A stretch of DNA of 7,883 bases from Peptococcaceae bacterium (GCA_012523535.1 JAAYII010000046.1:1-7883); one strand, 5' to 3'; numbered from the stretch's first letter, positions 1-6,248 are shown. Numbers and translations are program-made. Notes: generated from the letters alone by a model not told the origin.

Positions 1-1779
1 GATAAAGGGTACCCCCAAACCTGTAGATTGGTGGAATGGTGCAATAACGGTATTCCTCCCGGCTGGAGTCGGACCGGTATTATTCCCCCTCTTTTGATAA
101 AATGGTGGGTGACCAATAACAGAGATAATATAGTGATTGTTGATGATGTTGATAAAATACCAGCAAAGCAGAAAGTTAAAAGCATTCTGCAAACACAAGG
201 CATAAAATCCATACTAACTCTTGTTTTACATGAAGGTACAAAGATTATTGGTTTTATTGGTTTAGTGACTGTCAAAAACTTAAAAAGATGGCCGCGACAT
301 TATTCTTATTTGCTCAATATTGCTCGAAAAATTTTTCTTAGCGCTTTTGCCAAAAGTGAATCGGAAAAAATCATGTACAACGAACGAGATCTGTTAAGTG
401 TAACCATAAATTCGATTCAAGACGGGGTTATTTCCGTTAACAATGAGGATTTAAGCATAGAGATATTCAATAAAGGGGCTGAAAAAATAACAGGTTACAA
501 AAAAGAGGAAGTATTAGGAAAAAAACTGGCTGAGGTTTTAAATCTTTATAATGCCGAACAAATAGCAATCCCGATGGAAGAATACCTTAATCCTGAAAAA
601 TCGGAGAATTGCAATAACGAGTATCGACTTTTAGCCAGTAACGGGAGCTTTAAGTTTATTTCTTTTACGGTATCTCCCGCTGTGTTTGCTTTGGAAAAAC
701 CAAGGACGGTAATTGTCATCAAAGATATTACGGAGTCCAAAAAAGCAGAGGAAGAAATAAAATATTTAAGCTATTTTGACAAACTTACTGGCCTTTACAA
801 TCGCACTTATTTTGAAAAACAACTGGCTGAAATAGATAAAGAGAGAAACCTGCCTCTTAGCATAATTATGGCCGACTGTAACGGACTTAAAATTGTGAAT
901 GACGCTTTTGGCCATGATGAAGGAGATCGCTTGCTTGTGCACACAGCTCGTGTGTTGCAAAGAGCATGTTGCCAAGAAGATATTGTTGCCAGAATCGGTG
1001 GGGATGAATTTGCCATAATCCTTCCCAAAGTTGATCAGGAAGCCGCGTATGTGGTTTTTCAACGGATTAAAGAATATTGTGCTGAAGAGAAAAGCTTAGT
1101 GGTTGTACCAAGTCTGGCTATGGGTATAGCCACCAAAACTAGTCCGGATGAAGATATTAATAGAATCCTGAAAAAGGCCGAAGATCGCATGTACAGCGCC
1201 AAACTTAGCGAAAATAAGAGTACTCGCAGTTCGGTTGTCTTGTCTTTGCGCAAAACTTTGGAGGAAAGAACCCATGAAACTGAAGAACATGCCAGCAGGC
1301 TAAGGGTGTTATCCACCGAATTGGGCAAAAGAATGGGTTTAAATGACTCTTTCTTGACAGAACTCTCTCTTTTGGCTCATCTTCATGATATCGGCAAAAT
1401 TGCTACTCCAGATTCCATTCTCAATAAACCCGGTAAGCTTACGGAAGAAGAATGGGCAATTATGAAAAAACATAGTGAAGCGGGATACCGTATTGCGGCT
1501 TCTTCGCCTGAATTGGCTTTTATTGCCGATTATATCTTAAGCCATCATGAGAGATGGGACGGAACCGGGTATCCTGAACAACTAAAACACTACCAGATTC
1601 CTTTGCAATCAAGGATAATAGCCGTAGTAGATGCTTATGACGCCATGACTAATCCTCGAGTTTATAAGAAACTTATGACCAAAGAAGAAGCTCTGGCTGA
1701 ACTGGAAAGATGCGCTGGGACTCAGTTTGATCCAGCTATTGTTAAAACATTTGTAGAAATGATGAGGGAAATGCAATAA
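1..1779 (+). CDS. GAF-PAS-GGDEF-HD-GYP cyclic-di-GMP turnover protein (5' end outside window)
   Basis: Cytoplasmic signalling enzyme predicted to make c-di-GMP (GGDEF) and degrade it (HD-GYP) under control of two sensor domains. The frame is open from base 1, giving 592 visible residues. The first 120 or so match the middle and end of a GAF domain (EWCNNGIPPGW, then the IVIVDDVDKIP and QGIKSIL stretches), so the TTG at 28 is not the true start and the gene begins upstream. A PAS domain follows at about 127-247. The GGDEF domain begins with DKLTGLYNR at 260 and has an intact GGDEF at 333-337. The inhibitory I-site is degenerate: CQED at 324-327 instead of RxxD. The HD-GYP domain has HDIGK with His462-Asp463, HHERWDGTGYP with GYP at 523-525, and the usual LNKPGKLTEEEW segment, so it looks catalytically competent. 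There is no transmembrane segment in the visible part. A hemerythrin gene follows at 49 bp with no terminator between, suggesting co-transcription. Family assignment is firm; which activity dominates cannot be read from sequence. Confidence 0.93.
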   Translation, partial: DKGYPQTCRLVEWCNNGIPPGWSRTGIIPPLLIKWWVTNNRDNIVIVDDVDKIPAKQKVKSILQTQGIKSILTLVLHEGTKIIGFIGLVTVKNLKRWPRHYSYLLNIARKIFLSAFAKSESEKIMYNERDLLSVTINSIQDGVISVNNEDLSIEIFNKGAEKITGYKKEEVLGKKLAEVLNLYNAEQIAIPMEEYLNPEKSENCNNEYRLLASNGSFKFISFTVSPAVFALEKPRTVIVIKDITESKKAEEEIKYLSYFDKLTGLYNRTYFEKQLAEIDKERNLPLSIIMADCNGLKIVNDAFGHDEGDRLLVHTARVLQRACCQEDIVARIGGDEFAIILPKVDQEAAYVVFQRIKEYCAEEKSLVVVPSLAMGIATKTSPDEDINRILKKAEDRMYSAKLSENKSTRSSVVLSLRKTLEERTHETEEHASRLRVLSTELGKRMGLNDSFLTELSLLAHLHDIGKIATPDSILNKPGKLTEEEWAIMKKHSEAGYRIAASSPELAFIADYILSHHERWDGTGYPEQLKHYQIPLQSRIIAVVDAYDAMTNPRVYKKLMTKEEALAELERCAGTQFDPAIVKTFVEMMREMQ

Positions 1780-1828
1780 ACTAGTTTTATAATAAAATGA
1801 CTTCATAATAAATTAGGAGTGATGGACG

Positions 1829-2236
1829 ATGATAGAATGGAAAGATACTTATGCCATAGGAGTACCAGCTATTGATGCCCAACATAAGCGTTTGTTTGAA
1901 ATCGGCAACTCAATTTATGAGCTTTTGGAAAATTATATTCTGGATGACAAGTATGACAAAATAGTTGATATAATCAAAGAATTGCGAGAATATACCAAGT
2001 ATCATTTTAAAAGTGAAGAAGAATACATGATTAAAATAAAATATCGCCATTATCTGGATCAAAAAGTCGAGCACGACGATTTCGTTAATAAATTGGAGGA
2101 AATCGAGCTTAAGGATATTGACGAAAATCAGGAAGCTTATATTAGAGAATTATTGGTCTTTGTTTTTGACTGGATTTTAAATCATATTGTGCAGAAAGAT
2201 AAGATGATCGGGCAGGCGGAAAAGACACTTGGATAA
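1829..2236 (+). CDS. bacteriohemerythrin
   Basis: Small soluble four-helix-bundle protein of 135 residues, the usual length for single-domain bacteriohemerythrins, which bind oxygen at a non-heme di-iron centre. Iron-ligand motifs are seen at His19, His59 and Glu63 (HFKSE), His82 (EHDDF) and the HIVQKD segment (His119, Asp124). The ligand expected four residues before His82, in the usual HKxEH pattern, is Gln78 (QKVEH). His74 lies nearby and could compensate. The N-terminal IEWKDTYAIGVPAIDAQHKR block is typical of the family. The ATG at 1829 is chosen because AGGAGTG at 1815-1821 lies 7 bp upstream; the nearer ATG at 1822 is in another frame. It is likely co-transcribed with the upstream c-di-GMP enzyme and ends at the terminator at 2294. 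Probable role: oxygen or redox sensing, storage or delivery linked to c-di-GMP signalling (inference). Confidence 0.93.
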   Translation: MIEWKDTYAIGVPAIDAQHKRLFEIGNSIYELLENYILDDKYDKIVDIIKELREYTKYHFKSEEEYMIKIKYRHYLDQKVEHDDFVNKLEEIELKDIDENQEAYIRELLVFVFDWILNHIVQKDKMIGQAEKTLG

Positions 2237-2278
2237 AAATTTGGAATAACTGGAAAGTTATCCGCATGCCCAAAATTT
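2237..2278 (+). other. nested hairpin after the hemerythrin gene
   Basis: Directly after the hemerythrin stop codon, GGAATAACT (2243-2251) pairs with AGTTATCC (2256-2263) with one bulged A, closing a GGAA loop of the stable GNRA class. The outer arms AAATTTGG and CCAAAATTT can extend the structure with one mismatch. No T-tract follows, so it is not itself a terminator. It may protect the 3' end of the mRNA. The pairing is visible; the role is inferred. Confidence 0.45.
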
Positions 2279-2293
2279 AAAACTTTCCTTGAA

Positions 2294-2334
2294 GGGGCGT
2301 CACGAGGTTAATGTTTTTGTGACCTCCCTTTTTT
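2294..2334 (+). terminator. rho-independent terminator of the c-di-GMP/hemerythrin unit
   Basis: GGGGCGTCAC (2294-2303) pairs with GTGACCTCCC (2319-2328) at nine of ten positions, with one G-U pair and one C-C mismatch, and is followed at once by six T residues. It lies 57 bp after the hemerythrin stop and ends the upstream transcription unit. Confidence 0.82.
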
Positions 2335-2403
2335 ATTGTTAAAAAGCGTGGGATTTTGTTAATCGAAATGTATATTTAATTAGATGCGGTAGGAGGTGAG
2401 CCT

Positions 2404-2565
2404 GTGGATGACAACATCGTTGAGCTCATTAAGTTTAAGCAGGATAAAGGCCTTAAGCTTTTGCAACAGCGATATTCAGGGCTCATGCATTATATTGTCG
2501 GCAACATTCTTCAAAATCAGGATGATATTGAAGAGTGCATCAGTGATATCTGCCTCAAGGTCTAA
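2404..2565 (+). pseudogene. truncated ECF-type sigma factor, N-terminal remnant
   Basis: A GTG at 2404 with a perfect AGGAGG (2391-2396) 7 bp upstream opens a 53-codon frame starting VDDNIVELIKFKQDKGLKLL and ending in the QDDIEECISDICLKV segment. This matches the beginning of small sigma-70/ECF factors: the first helix, the YSGLMHYIVGNIL region 2.1 and the acidic DIEECISD stretch of region 2.2. Intact factors of this class continue for another 100 or more residues through regions 2.3-2.4 and 4. Here a TAA at 2563 stops the frame and no continuation is found in the other frames. It is therefore a 5' remnant that can no longer bind -10 or -35 elements. The preserved ribosome binding site and uninterrupted frame suggest the break is fairly recent. 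A functional short peptide cannot be excluded. Confidence 0.7.
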
Positions 2566-2594
2566 TTATTGCTATGTTTTTGATTTTCCGGGCA

Positions 2595-2613
2595 GCGCTG
2601 CTTAAAACAGCGC
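2595..2613. repeat. GC-rich inverted repeat in the gap between the two gene remnants
   Basis: GCGCTG (2595-2600) pairs with CAGCGC (2608-2613) across a 7-base loop. CAGCGC also occurs as a direct repeat at 2593-2598 and 2608-2613. No T-tract follows. It lies in the 70-bp gap where the sigma remnant and the orphan C-terminus have been brought together, and may mark the deletion joint (inference). Confidence 0.4.
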
Positions 2614-2635
2614 AAAAGGTGGGGAAAGCGATTGA

Positions 2636-2929
2636 CTGCAGCTCTCTGATCTGGGCTTCAGTGTGGGCAGTTCCGAAAACATTGTGATTCGAGGCGCCTT
2701 CAGTTATCCTTTTGGCTCCGAGGATCAGGGCGGTTATGTGCTTTACCGCTATACGGTTCCGTTTGACAGCGAGGGGCTTATGACTTATGCTGAATTCAAC
2801 TATATGCATGATGCCACTCCGTTTCACATTCCTTATGTTCGCGCCGAAGACCGGATCATGACCTATAGCTTTTATGATAACTTGCAGCAGCATGTTACTA
2901 CCTATAAGTCCCCTGAGTTTAAGGAATAA
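2636..2929 (+). pseudogene. C-terminal fragment of an unrecognised protein downstream of the sigma remnant
   Basis: The frame opens just after a TGA at 2633 and runs 97 codons to the TAA at 2927. The text reads as real protein (LQLSDLGFSVGSSENIVIRG, then VLYRYTVPFDSEGLMTYAEF, ending YKSPEFKE): rich in aromatic residues and beta-type patterns, without membrane segments. The first usable start is a GTG at 2663 with no ribosome binding site before it, so it looks like the 3' end of a longer gene. A TTG at 2632 with a purine-rich stretch upstream stops after five codons in another frame. I do not recognise the family. Its position after a sigma gene suggests it was the end of the sigma-linked downstream partner, perhaps an anti-sigma or sigma-controlled extracytoplasmic protein (inference). 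It could also be a short expressed protein of 89 residues starting at 2663. Confidence 0.5.
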
Positions 2930-2984
2930 AATCAATAAACTATATGTTTATGTTGAAATCCATAAATCATATCTTGAATGCAGG

Positions 2985-3040
2985 AAAAGCCGCTATTGCC
3001 GTCAAGTTGAGAAGGTAGCGGCTTTTAAGGAATTTTTTTT
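2985..3040 (+). terminator. strong rho-independent terminator before cas6
   Basis: AAAAGCCGCTA (2985-2995) pairs perfectly over 11 bp with TAGCGGCTTTT (3016-3026) around a 20-base loop. The four T residues closing the stem are followed by AAGGAA and a run of eight T residues (3033-3040). It ends any transcript from the sigma remnant region and insulates cas6. The intervening 2930-2984 shows nothing else. Confidence 0.78.
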
Positions 3041-3053
3041 AGATAAAAATTAA

Positions 3054-3071
3054 TTTTTGAATATTCAAAAA
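3054..3071. promoter_or_regulatory. perfect AT-rich palindrome upstream of cas6
   Basis: TTTTTGAATATTCAAAAA is an 18-bp perfect palindrome, about 27 bp before a TATAAT at 3098-3103 that could be the -10 box of cas6. No convincing -35 box is present. It could bind a dimeric repressor, or simply reflect the AT-rich spacer. Palindrome and -10 match are visible; function is inferred. Confidence 0.35.
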
Positions 3072-3132
3072 ATTAAGAAGGTAATTGTAAAATTCTGTAT
3101 AATAAATTAATACTACTTTGTGTGCCCAAATA

Positions 3133-3909
3133 ATGATGAAAAAACAGTGGATAGGAGTGGTTAGCATACATCTGGATATATATCTGCAGCCCAAAAGTCA
3201 GAAACAGCTTATTTTGCCTATCCATTATAATTATCTCATCCAATCGGCCATCTATCATTCTATTGACGATAAGTTGGCCAAATTTTTACATGAACAAGGT
3301 TATACAACCAACAAGAGAAAATTTAAGATGTTTTCTTTTTCCATATTGCAAGGAAATTACCGCATGGAAAAAGAGTATAAAACGATTCGCTTTGAAGGGG
3401 AAGTGAAATTAACTGTAACTTCACCGGTAGAAGATTTTTGCCAAACTTTGGTAAACATTCTGCTGACGCGAGGAAGTATTCGTCTCGGGTCAAAAGACGT
3501 GGAAGTAATTAAAGTATATACTCGTAAAGAATTGGTGGAAAAAGAAAATATAAAGTTAAGAACTCTATCTCCAATTGTTTTATACAGCACTATGTTTCGT
3601 CTGGACGGCAGAAAGTATACGGTTTATTTTCAGCCCGGTGACCCTGATTATGTAAGATTGTTAAATGATAATTTGAAGAAAATGTATAAAGCTTTTTGGG
3701 GCATGGAACCGCCTGCAGAAGATATTAAAGTCATCTCATTAGGTTGGCAAAAAATGAGGATTATTAATTATAAAGGTACAACAATAAAAGGTTATAGCGG
3801 GAAGTTAAAACTCATGGGCCCAGTTCCTTTGCTTCAGCTGGCTGTAGACGGAGGGCTTGGTGGTAAAAACAGCCAGGGTTTTGGATGTGTAGAATTGGTA
3901 AAAGGCTGA
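3133..3909 (+). CDS. cas6: CRISPR-associated endoribonuclease Cas6
   Basis: Cas6 cuts the CRISPR precursor transcript inside each repeat, leaving an 8-base 5' handle on the crRNA in type I-B and III systems. Family marks, numbered from codon 3166: LPIHYNYLIQSAIY with Tyr30; FLHEQGY with His42, the likely catalytic histidine (compare Tyr31/His46 of the Pyrococcus enzyme); FKMFSFS; and the C-terminal glycine-rich loop DGGLGGKNSQGFGCVELV that binds RNA. From 3166 it would be 247 residues, the normal size. The start is uncertain: 3133 is the first in-frame ATG but lacks a ribosome binding site, whereas the good site favours 3166, which is ATA. No other cas gene is in the window: the gene is flanked by sigma debris and an XRE operon. 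It is more AT-rich by eye than the XRE/CPBP operon. It may serve arrays elsewhere or be a relic. Family call is firm; activity is not. Confidence 0.9.
   Translation: MMKKQWIGVVSIHLDIYLQPKSQKQLILPIHYNYLIQSAIYHSIDDKLAKFLHEQGYTTNKRKFKMFSFSILQGNYRMEKEYKTIRFEGEVKLTVTSPVEDFCQTLVNILLTRGSIRLGSKDVEVIKVYTRKELVEKENIKLRTLSPIVLYSTMFRLDGRKYTVYFQPGDPDYVRLLNDNLKKMYKAFWGMEPPAEDIKVISLGWQKMRIINYKGTTIKGYSGKLKLMGPVPLLQLAVDGGLGGKNSQGFGCVELVKG
3153..3157 (+). promoter_or_regulatory. Shine-Dalgarno site of cas6 pointing at an ATA codon
   Basis: AGGAG at 3153-3157 is the only good ribosome binding site near the start of cas6. Eight bases later, at normal spacing, is ATA (3166), followed by CAT CTG GAT ATA, exactly where Cas6 proteins normally begin. 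The upstream in-frame ATG codons at 3133 and 3136 and the TTG at 3118 have no such site. Confidence 0.5.
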
Positions 3910-3958
3910 TAGATAAGGGGTTCCAGTGTTCGATAGCATTCTAAGCGGGTTGAAGACA

Positions 3959-3984
3959 GTTTTTGGCCTACCTATAATTGAAAT
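3959..3984 (+). CRISPR. solo degenerate CRISPR-repeat-like sequence
   Basis: Fifty bp after the cas6 stop, GTTTTTGGCCTACCTATAA is followed by TTGAAAT. From memory, many clostridial type I-B/III repeats are 30 bp, beginning GTTTTTAGCCTACCTATRA and ending GGAATTGAAAC. The site matches this with one A-to-G change, a C-to-T at the last base and loss of the four bases GGAA, which removes one arm of the short repeat stem. The ATTGAAA end corresponds to the crRNA 5' handle made by Cas6. I find no second copy at a spacer-like distance on either side, so this is at most a leftover single repeat, not an array. Confidence 0.5.
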
Positions 3985-4042
3985 TCTCCAAATACCATTA
4001 TTAAATTAAATAGCCCATCATTAGTTTAGATTGAGATTTTAT

Positions 4043-4088
4043 ATCCTCTCTGTTTGCACCGTACCAAACAGGGAGGATCTTAATTTTT
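4043..4088 (+). terminator. rho-independent terminator between cas6 and the XRE gene
   Basis: ATCCTCTCTGTTTG (4043-4056) pairs with CAAACAGGGAGGAT (4065-4078) over 14 bp, with one T-G pair and an 8-base loop. CTTAATTTTT follows at 4079-4088. The T-rich side fixes the direction as +. It closes the cas6 region. Between this and 4187 there is only AT-rich sequence with a weak possible promoter (TTGATT at 4104 and TATAAC 19 bp further). Confidence 0.82.
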
Positions 4089-4186
4089 ATAGTATCACAT
4101 AAGTTGATTTTATCCACCTATTGTTAACTATAACTCGTTTGGTTTTCCTTCAATCATTCACTAAAATAGAAAGTGAGGTGAAAAAC

Positions 4187-5299
4187 ATGAAAGAAATTAA
4201 CATTGCTCAAGTACTTGTGCGCAAACGCAAGGAAAAGGGTATTACTCAAGATGATTTGGCAAATTACATAGGAGTGTCCAAGGCCTCTGTTTCCAAGTGG
4301 GAGACGGGACAGAGTTATCCTGATGTGACTTTTCTCCCTCAACTGGCTTCCTATTTCAATATAAGCGTTGACGAATTGTTGGATTATAAACCTCAAATGT
4401 CAAAAGAGGAGATCCGCCGGCTATACAAAAGGTTGTCTACGGACTTTGCTGCAAAGCCTGCGGATGGAGTCATTGATGAATGCCATCAAATCATCAAAAA
4501 ATATTACTCTTGTTTTCCGTTATTACTGCAAATGGGAATACTATTGGTAAATCACGCCAATCTATTCCAAGAACCTCAAAAAATTAAGGCCGTGATTGCC
4601 GAGGCTAAGGAGCTATTCGTCCGGGTGAAAGAGGAAAGCGATGACGTATCCCTGTCAAGACAAGCGCTGTACATGGAAGCGCTATGCAATTTGACTTTGG
4701 GTGATCCTCAAAGTGTTCTTAATCTTCTTGAAGGAAGTATAGAACCGGCACTGCCTCCAGAATCTCTGCTGGCATCCGCTTATCAGATGGTGGGACGAAT
4801 TGACGATGCTAAAGCTGTTTTGCAGGTGGGGATGTTCCAGAATATCGTGGTAATGTTTAATTTTTTCCCGGCTTATCTTTTGCTCTGTGTAAATGCGCCG
4901 GAGAAATTTGAAGAAGTATTGAGGCGCGCGCTGGTTATGGCGGATGCTTTTGACATGAGGCGCCTGCATCCGGGAGTGCTGGTCGGCCTCTATCTTGCCG
5001 CGGCTCAAGGGTATATTGCCCAAAACAAGCACGATAAAGCGCTCGATATGCTCGAGCAGTATACAACGATGGTCACCGGGGATATTTATCCGCTGCGGTT
5101 GCATGGGGACGAGTTTTTTGACTTGTTGGACCGTTGGCTGGAAGATTTGGATTTGGGAACAAGTTTCCCTCGCAATGAAAAGACTATTCGGCAAAGTATG
5201 ACCGATGCTGTAGTCAATAATCCGGGATTTGCAGTGTTTGCCCAAGAAAGACGCTTCAAAAGGCTCGTTGAAAAGCTGCGGCAAAACGCTTTGCAATAG
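4187..5299 (+). CDS. XRE-family transcriptional regulator with helical TPR-like C-terminal domain
   Basis: Cytoplasmic DNA-binding regulator of 370 residues. The ATG at 4187 is preceded by GAGGTG (4175-4180) at 6 bp; the longer frame starting at a TTG at 4121 has no ribosome binding site. The N-terminal HTH spans about residues 7-65, with the classic TQDDLANYIGVSKASVSKWE and SYPDVTFLPQLASYFNISVD blocks, including the KWE recognition region (37-39). Residues 66-370 are helix-rich, with repeated A/L-rich segments that resemble TPR-type repeats. The overall plan, HTH plus about 300 helical residues, is that of RRNPP-like regulators that bind short peptides, but no repeat motif is clear enough to prove it. 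It is followed 28 bp later by a CPBP protease gene, so the two form an operon and the regulator probably controls it. No catalytic or metal motif is seen. Confidence 0.88.
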   Translation: MKEINIAQVLVRKRKEKGITQDDLANYIGVSKASVSKWETGQSYPDVTFLPQLASYFNISVDELLDYKPQMSKEEIRRLYKRLSTDFAAKPADGVIDECHQIIKKYYSCFPLLLQMGILLVNHANLFQEPQKIKAVIAEAKELFVRVKEESDDVSLSRQALYMEALCNLTLGDPQSVLNLLEGSIEPALPPESLLASAYQMVGRIDDAKAVLQVGMFQNIVVMFNFFPAYLLLCVNAPEKFEEVLRRALVMADAFDMRRLHPGVLVGLYLAAAQGYIAQNKHDKALDMLEQYTTMVTGDIYPLRLHGDEFFDLLDRWLEDLDLGTSFPRNEKTIRQSMTDAVVNNPGFAVFAQERRFKRLVEKLRQNALQ

Positions 5300-5327
5300 A
5301 CGTTTAAATGATAATGGAGGTAAAACC

Positions 5328-6248
5328 ATGGAACAAAACAAAGACAAAACAATTAACCGACAAAACCTGACCAAACGGCGGCTGGTTTTATTTGTGTTGT
5401 TCTCGATTGTCCTGGGTTGGATTTGCTTCTTCTTGATTCCTCTTCTGGATCTGAGCTATGGCGAAGGGTTATCCACAGCGATTTTGGCTGGAGCGATGTT
5501 CACCCCGACAATAAGCAATTTGCTGACAAGACTCATCACCAAAGAAGGCTTTCAGAAGTTGTACCTGCGCCCAAATTTAAAAGGGAATCTCAAAAAGTAT
5601 TTGCTGATTTTCTTCGCTCCTACGGTGTTAGTCTACTTGAGCTGTGTATTCTATTTTCTGATCTTCCCTCATCAGTTTGACCCTGAACTGACCGTACTCA
5701 AGGAAATTCTGGCTGCCGGCGGTTCTGCCGGGGTCCCGGTGCAAAGTCTGTTGATGATCTCGATTCTCCAGTCGCTGCTTCTCGGTCCGGTGATTAATAT
5801 CATTCCGACCTTGGGAGAAGAATTAGGGTGGCGAGGATACCTTTTACCTAAATTGCGGGAGTTCTTTTCCGATCCGGTTGCTTTGGTCATTACCGGGGTT
5901 ATCTGGGGTATTTGGCATGCTCCGGTTATTGCCATAGGGCACAATTATGGGACGGATTACCCGGGTTATCCTTGGCTAGGTATTTTAGCAATGATCGTTT
6001 TCTGTGTTACTCTGGGGATAATCGAAGGTTACGCTACAATTAAGCTTGACAGTGCCGTTCCGGCGGCTATGATCCATTCTACGGTCAATGCCACTGCGGC
6101 TTTACCGATTTATCTGGCCAAAAGTGGATACAACCCGATCCTCGGTCCGGCTATTACCGGCCTTGTCGGCGGTCTTCCCTTGATGATTGTGGCCGTTGCA
6201 TTGTTAGTTATTGTGATTCGTTCAAAAAGTGTTACCAGCCCTTCTTAA
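5328..6248 (+). CDS. CPBP family intramembrane metalloprotease (CAAX/Abi type)
   Basis: Polytopic membrane protein of 306 residues, the usual size. The ATG at 5328 has GGAGG (5316-5320) 7 bp upstream. CPBP motifs are complete: motif 1 EELGWRGYLLPKL with Glu164-Glu165 and Arg169, motif 2 WGIWHAP with His197, and motif 3 MIHSTVN with His250 and Asn254. These are the residues that bind metal and catalyse cleavage in the eukaryotic CAAX protease Rce1 and its bacterial relatives. About eight hydrophobic segments are visible, roughly at 18-40, 47-66, 90-113, 138-160, 183-204, 218-236, 247-263 and 274-297, after a charged, lysine-rich N-terminus. In bacteria these proteins act in bacteriocin immunity or maturation, or on regulatory membrane proteins; the substrate here is unknown. 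It is translated in an operon with the XRE regulator 28 bp upstream. Family assignment is firm. Confidence 0.93.
   Translation: MEQNKDKTINRQNLTKRRLVLFVLFSIVLGWICFFLIPLLDLSYGEGLSTAILAGAMFTPTISNLLTRLITKEGFQKLYLRPNLKGNLKKYLLIFFAPTVLVYLSCVFYFLIFPHQFDPELTVLKEILAAGGSAGVPVQSLLMISILQSLLLGPVINIIPTLGEELGWRGYLLPKLREFFSDPVALVITGVIWGIWHAPVIAIGHNYGTDYPGYPWLGILAMIVFCVTLGIIEGYATIKLDSAVPAAMIHSTVNATAALPIYLAKSGYNPILGPAITGLVGGLPLMIVAVALLVIVIRSKSVTSPS

Noticed and set aside
28..30. TTG as start codon of the first gene
   Set aside because: The frame is open to base 1 and the residues around this codon are inside a GAF domain, so the gene starts upstream of the window.
1788..1793. TATAAT between the c-di-GMP enzyme and hemerythrin genes
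   Set aside because: No -35 hexamer at suitable spacing (the bases are AGGGAA); AT-rich spacer gives such matches by chance.
2555..2935. 126-codon minus-strand frame opposite the sigma debris
   Set aside because: No ribosome binding site, no recognisable protein pattern; the + strand text reads as protein and explains it as a shadow.
3898..3927. Possible second CRISPR repeat about 61 bp upstream of the repeat-like site
   Set aside because: Only about half of the positions agree with the remembered consensus, it overlaps the end of cas6, and the conserved repeat ends are missing.
4020..4050. Possible further CRISPR repeat one spacer length downstream of 3984
   Set aside because: Shares only a GTTTAG-like start; no repeat core or ATTGAAA end. 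The sequence runs into the terminator stem.
4682..5374. 230-codon minus-strand frame opposite the XRE gene
   Set aside because: Lies antisense to a well-supported HTH regulator with a clear start; composition is shadow-like.
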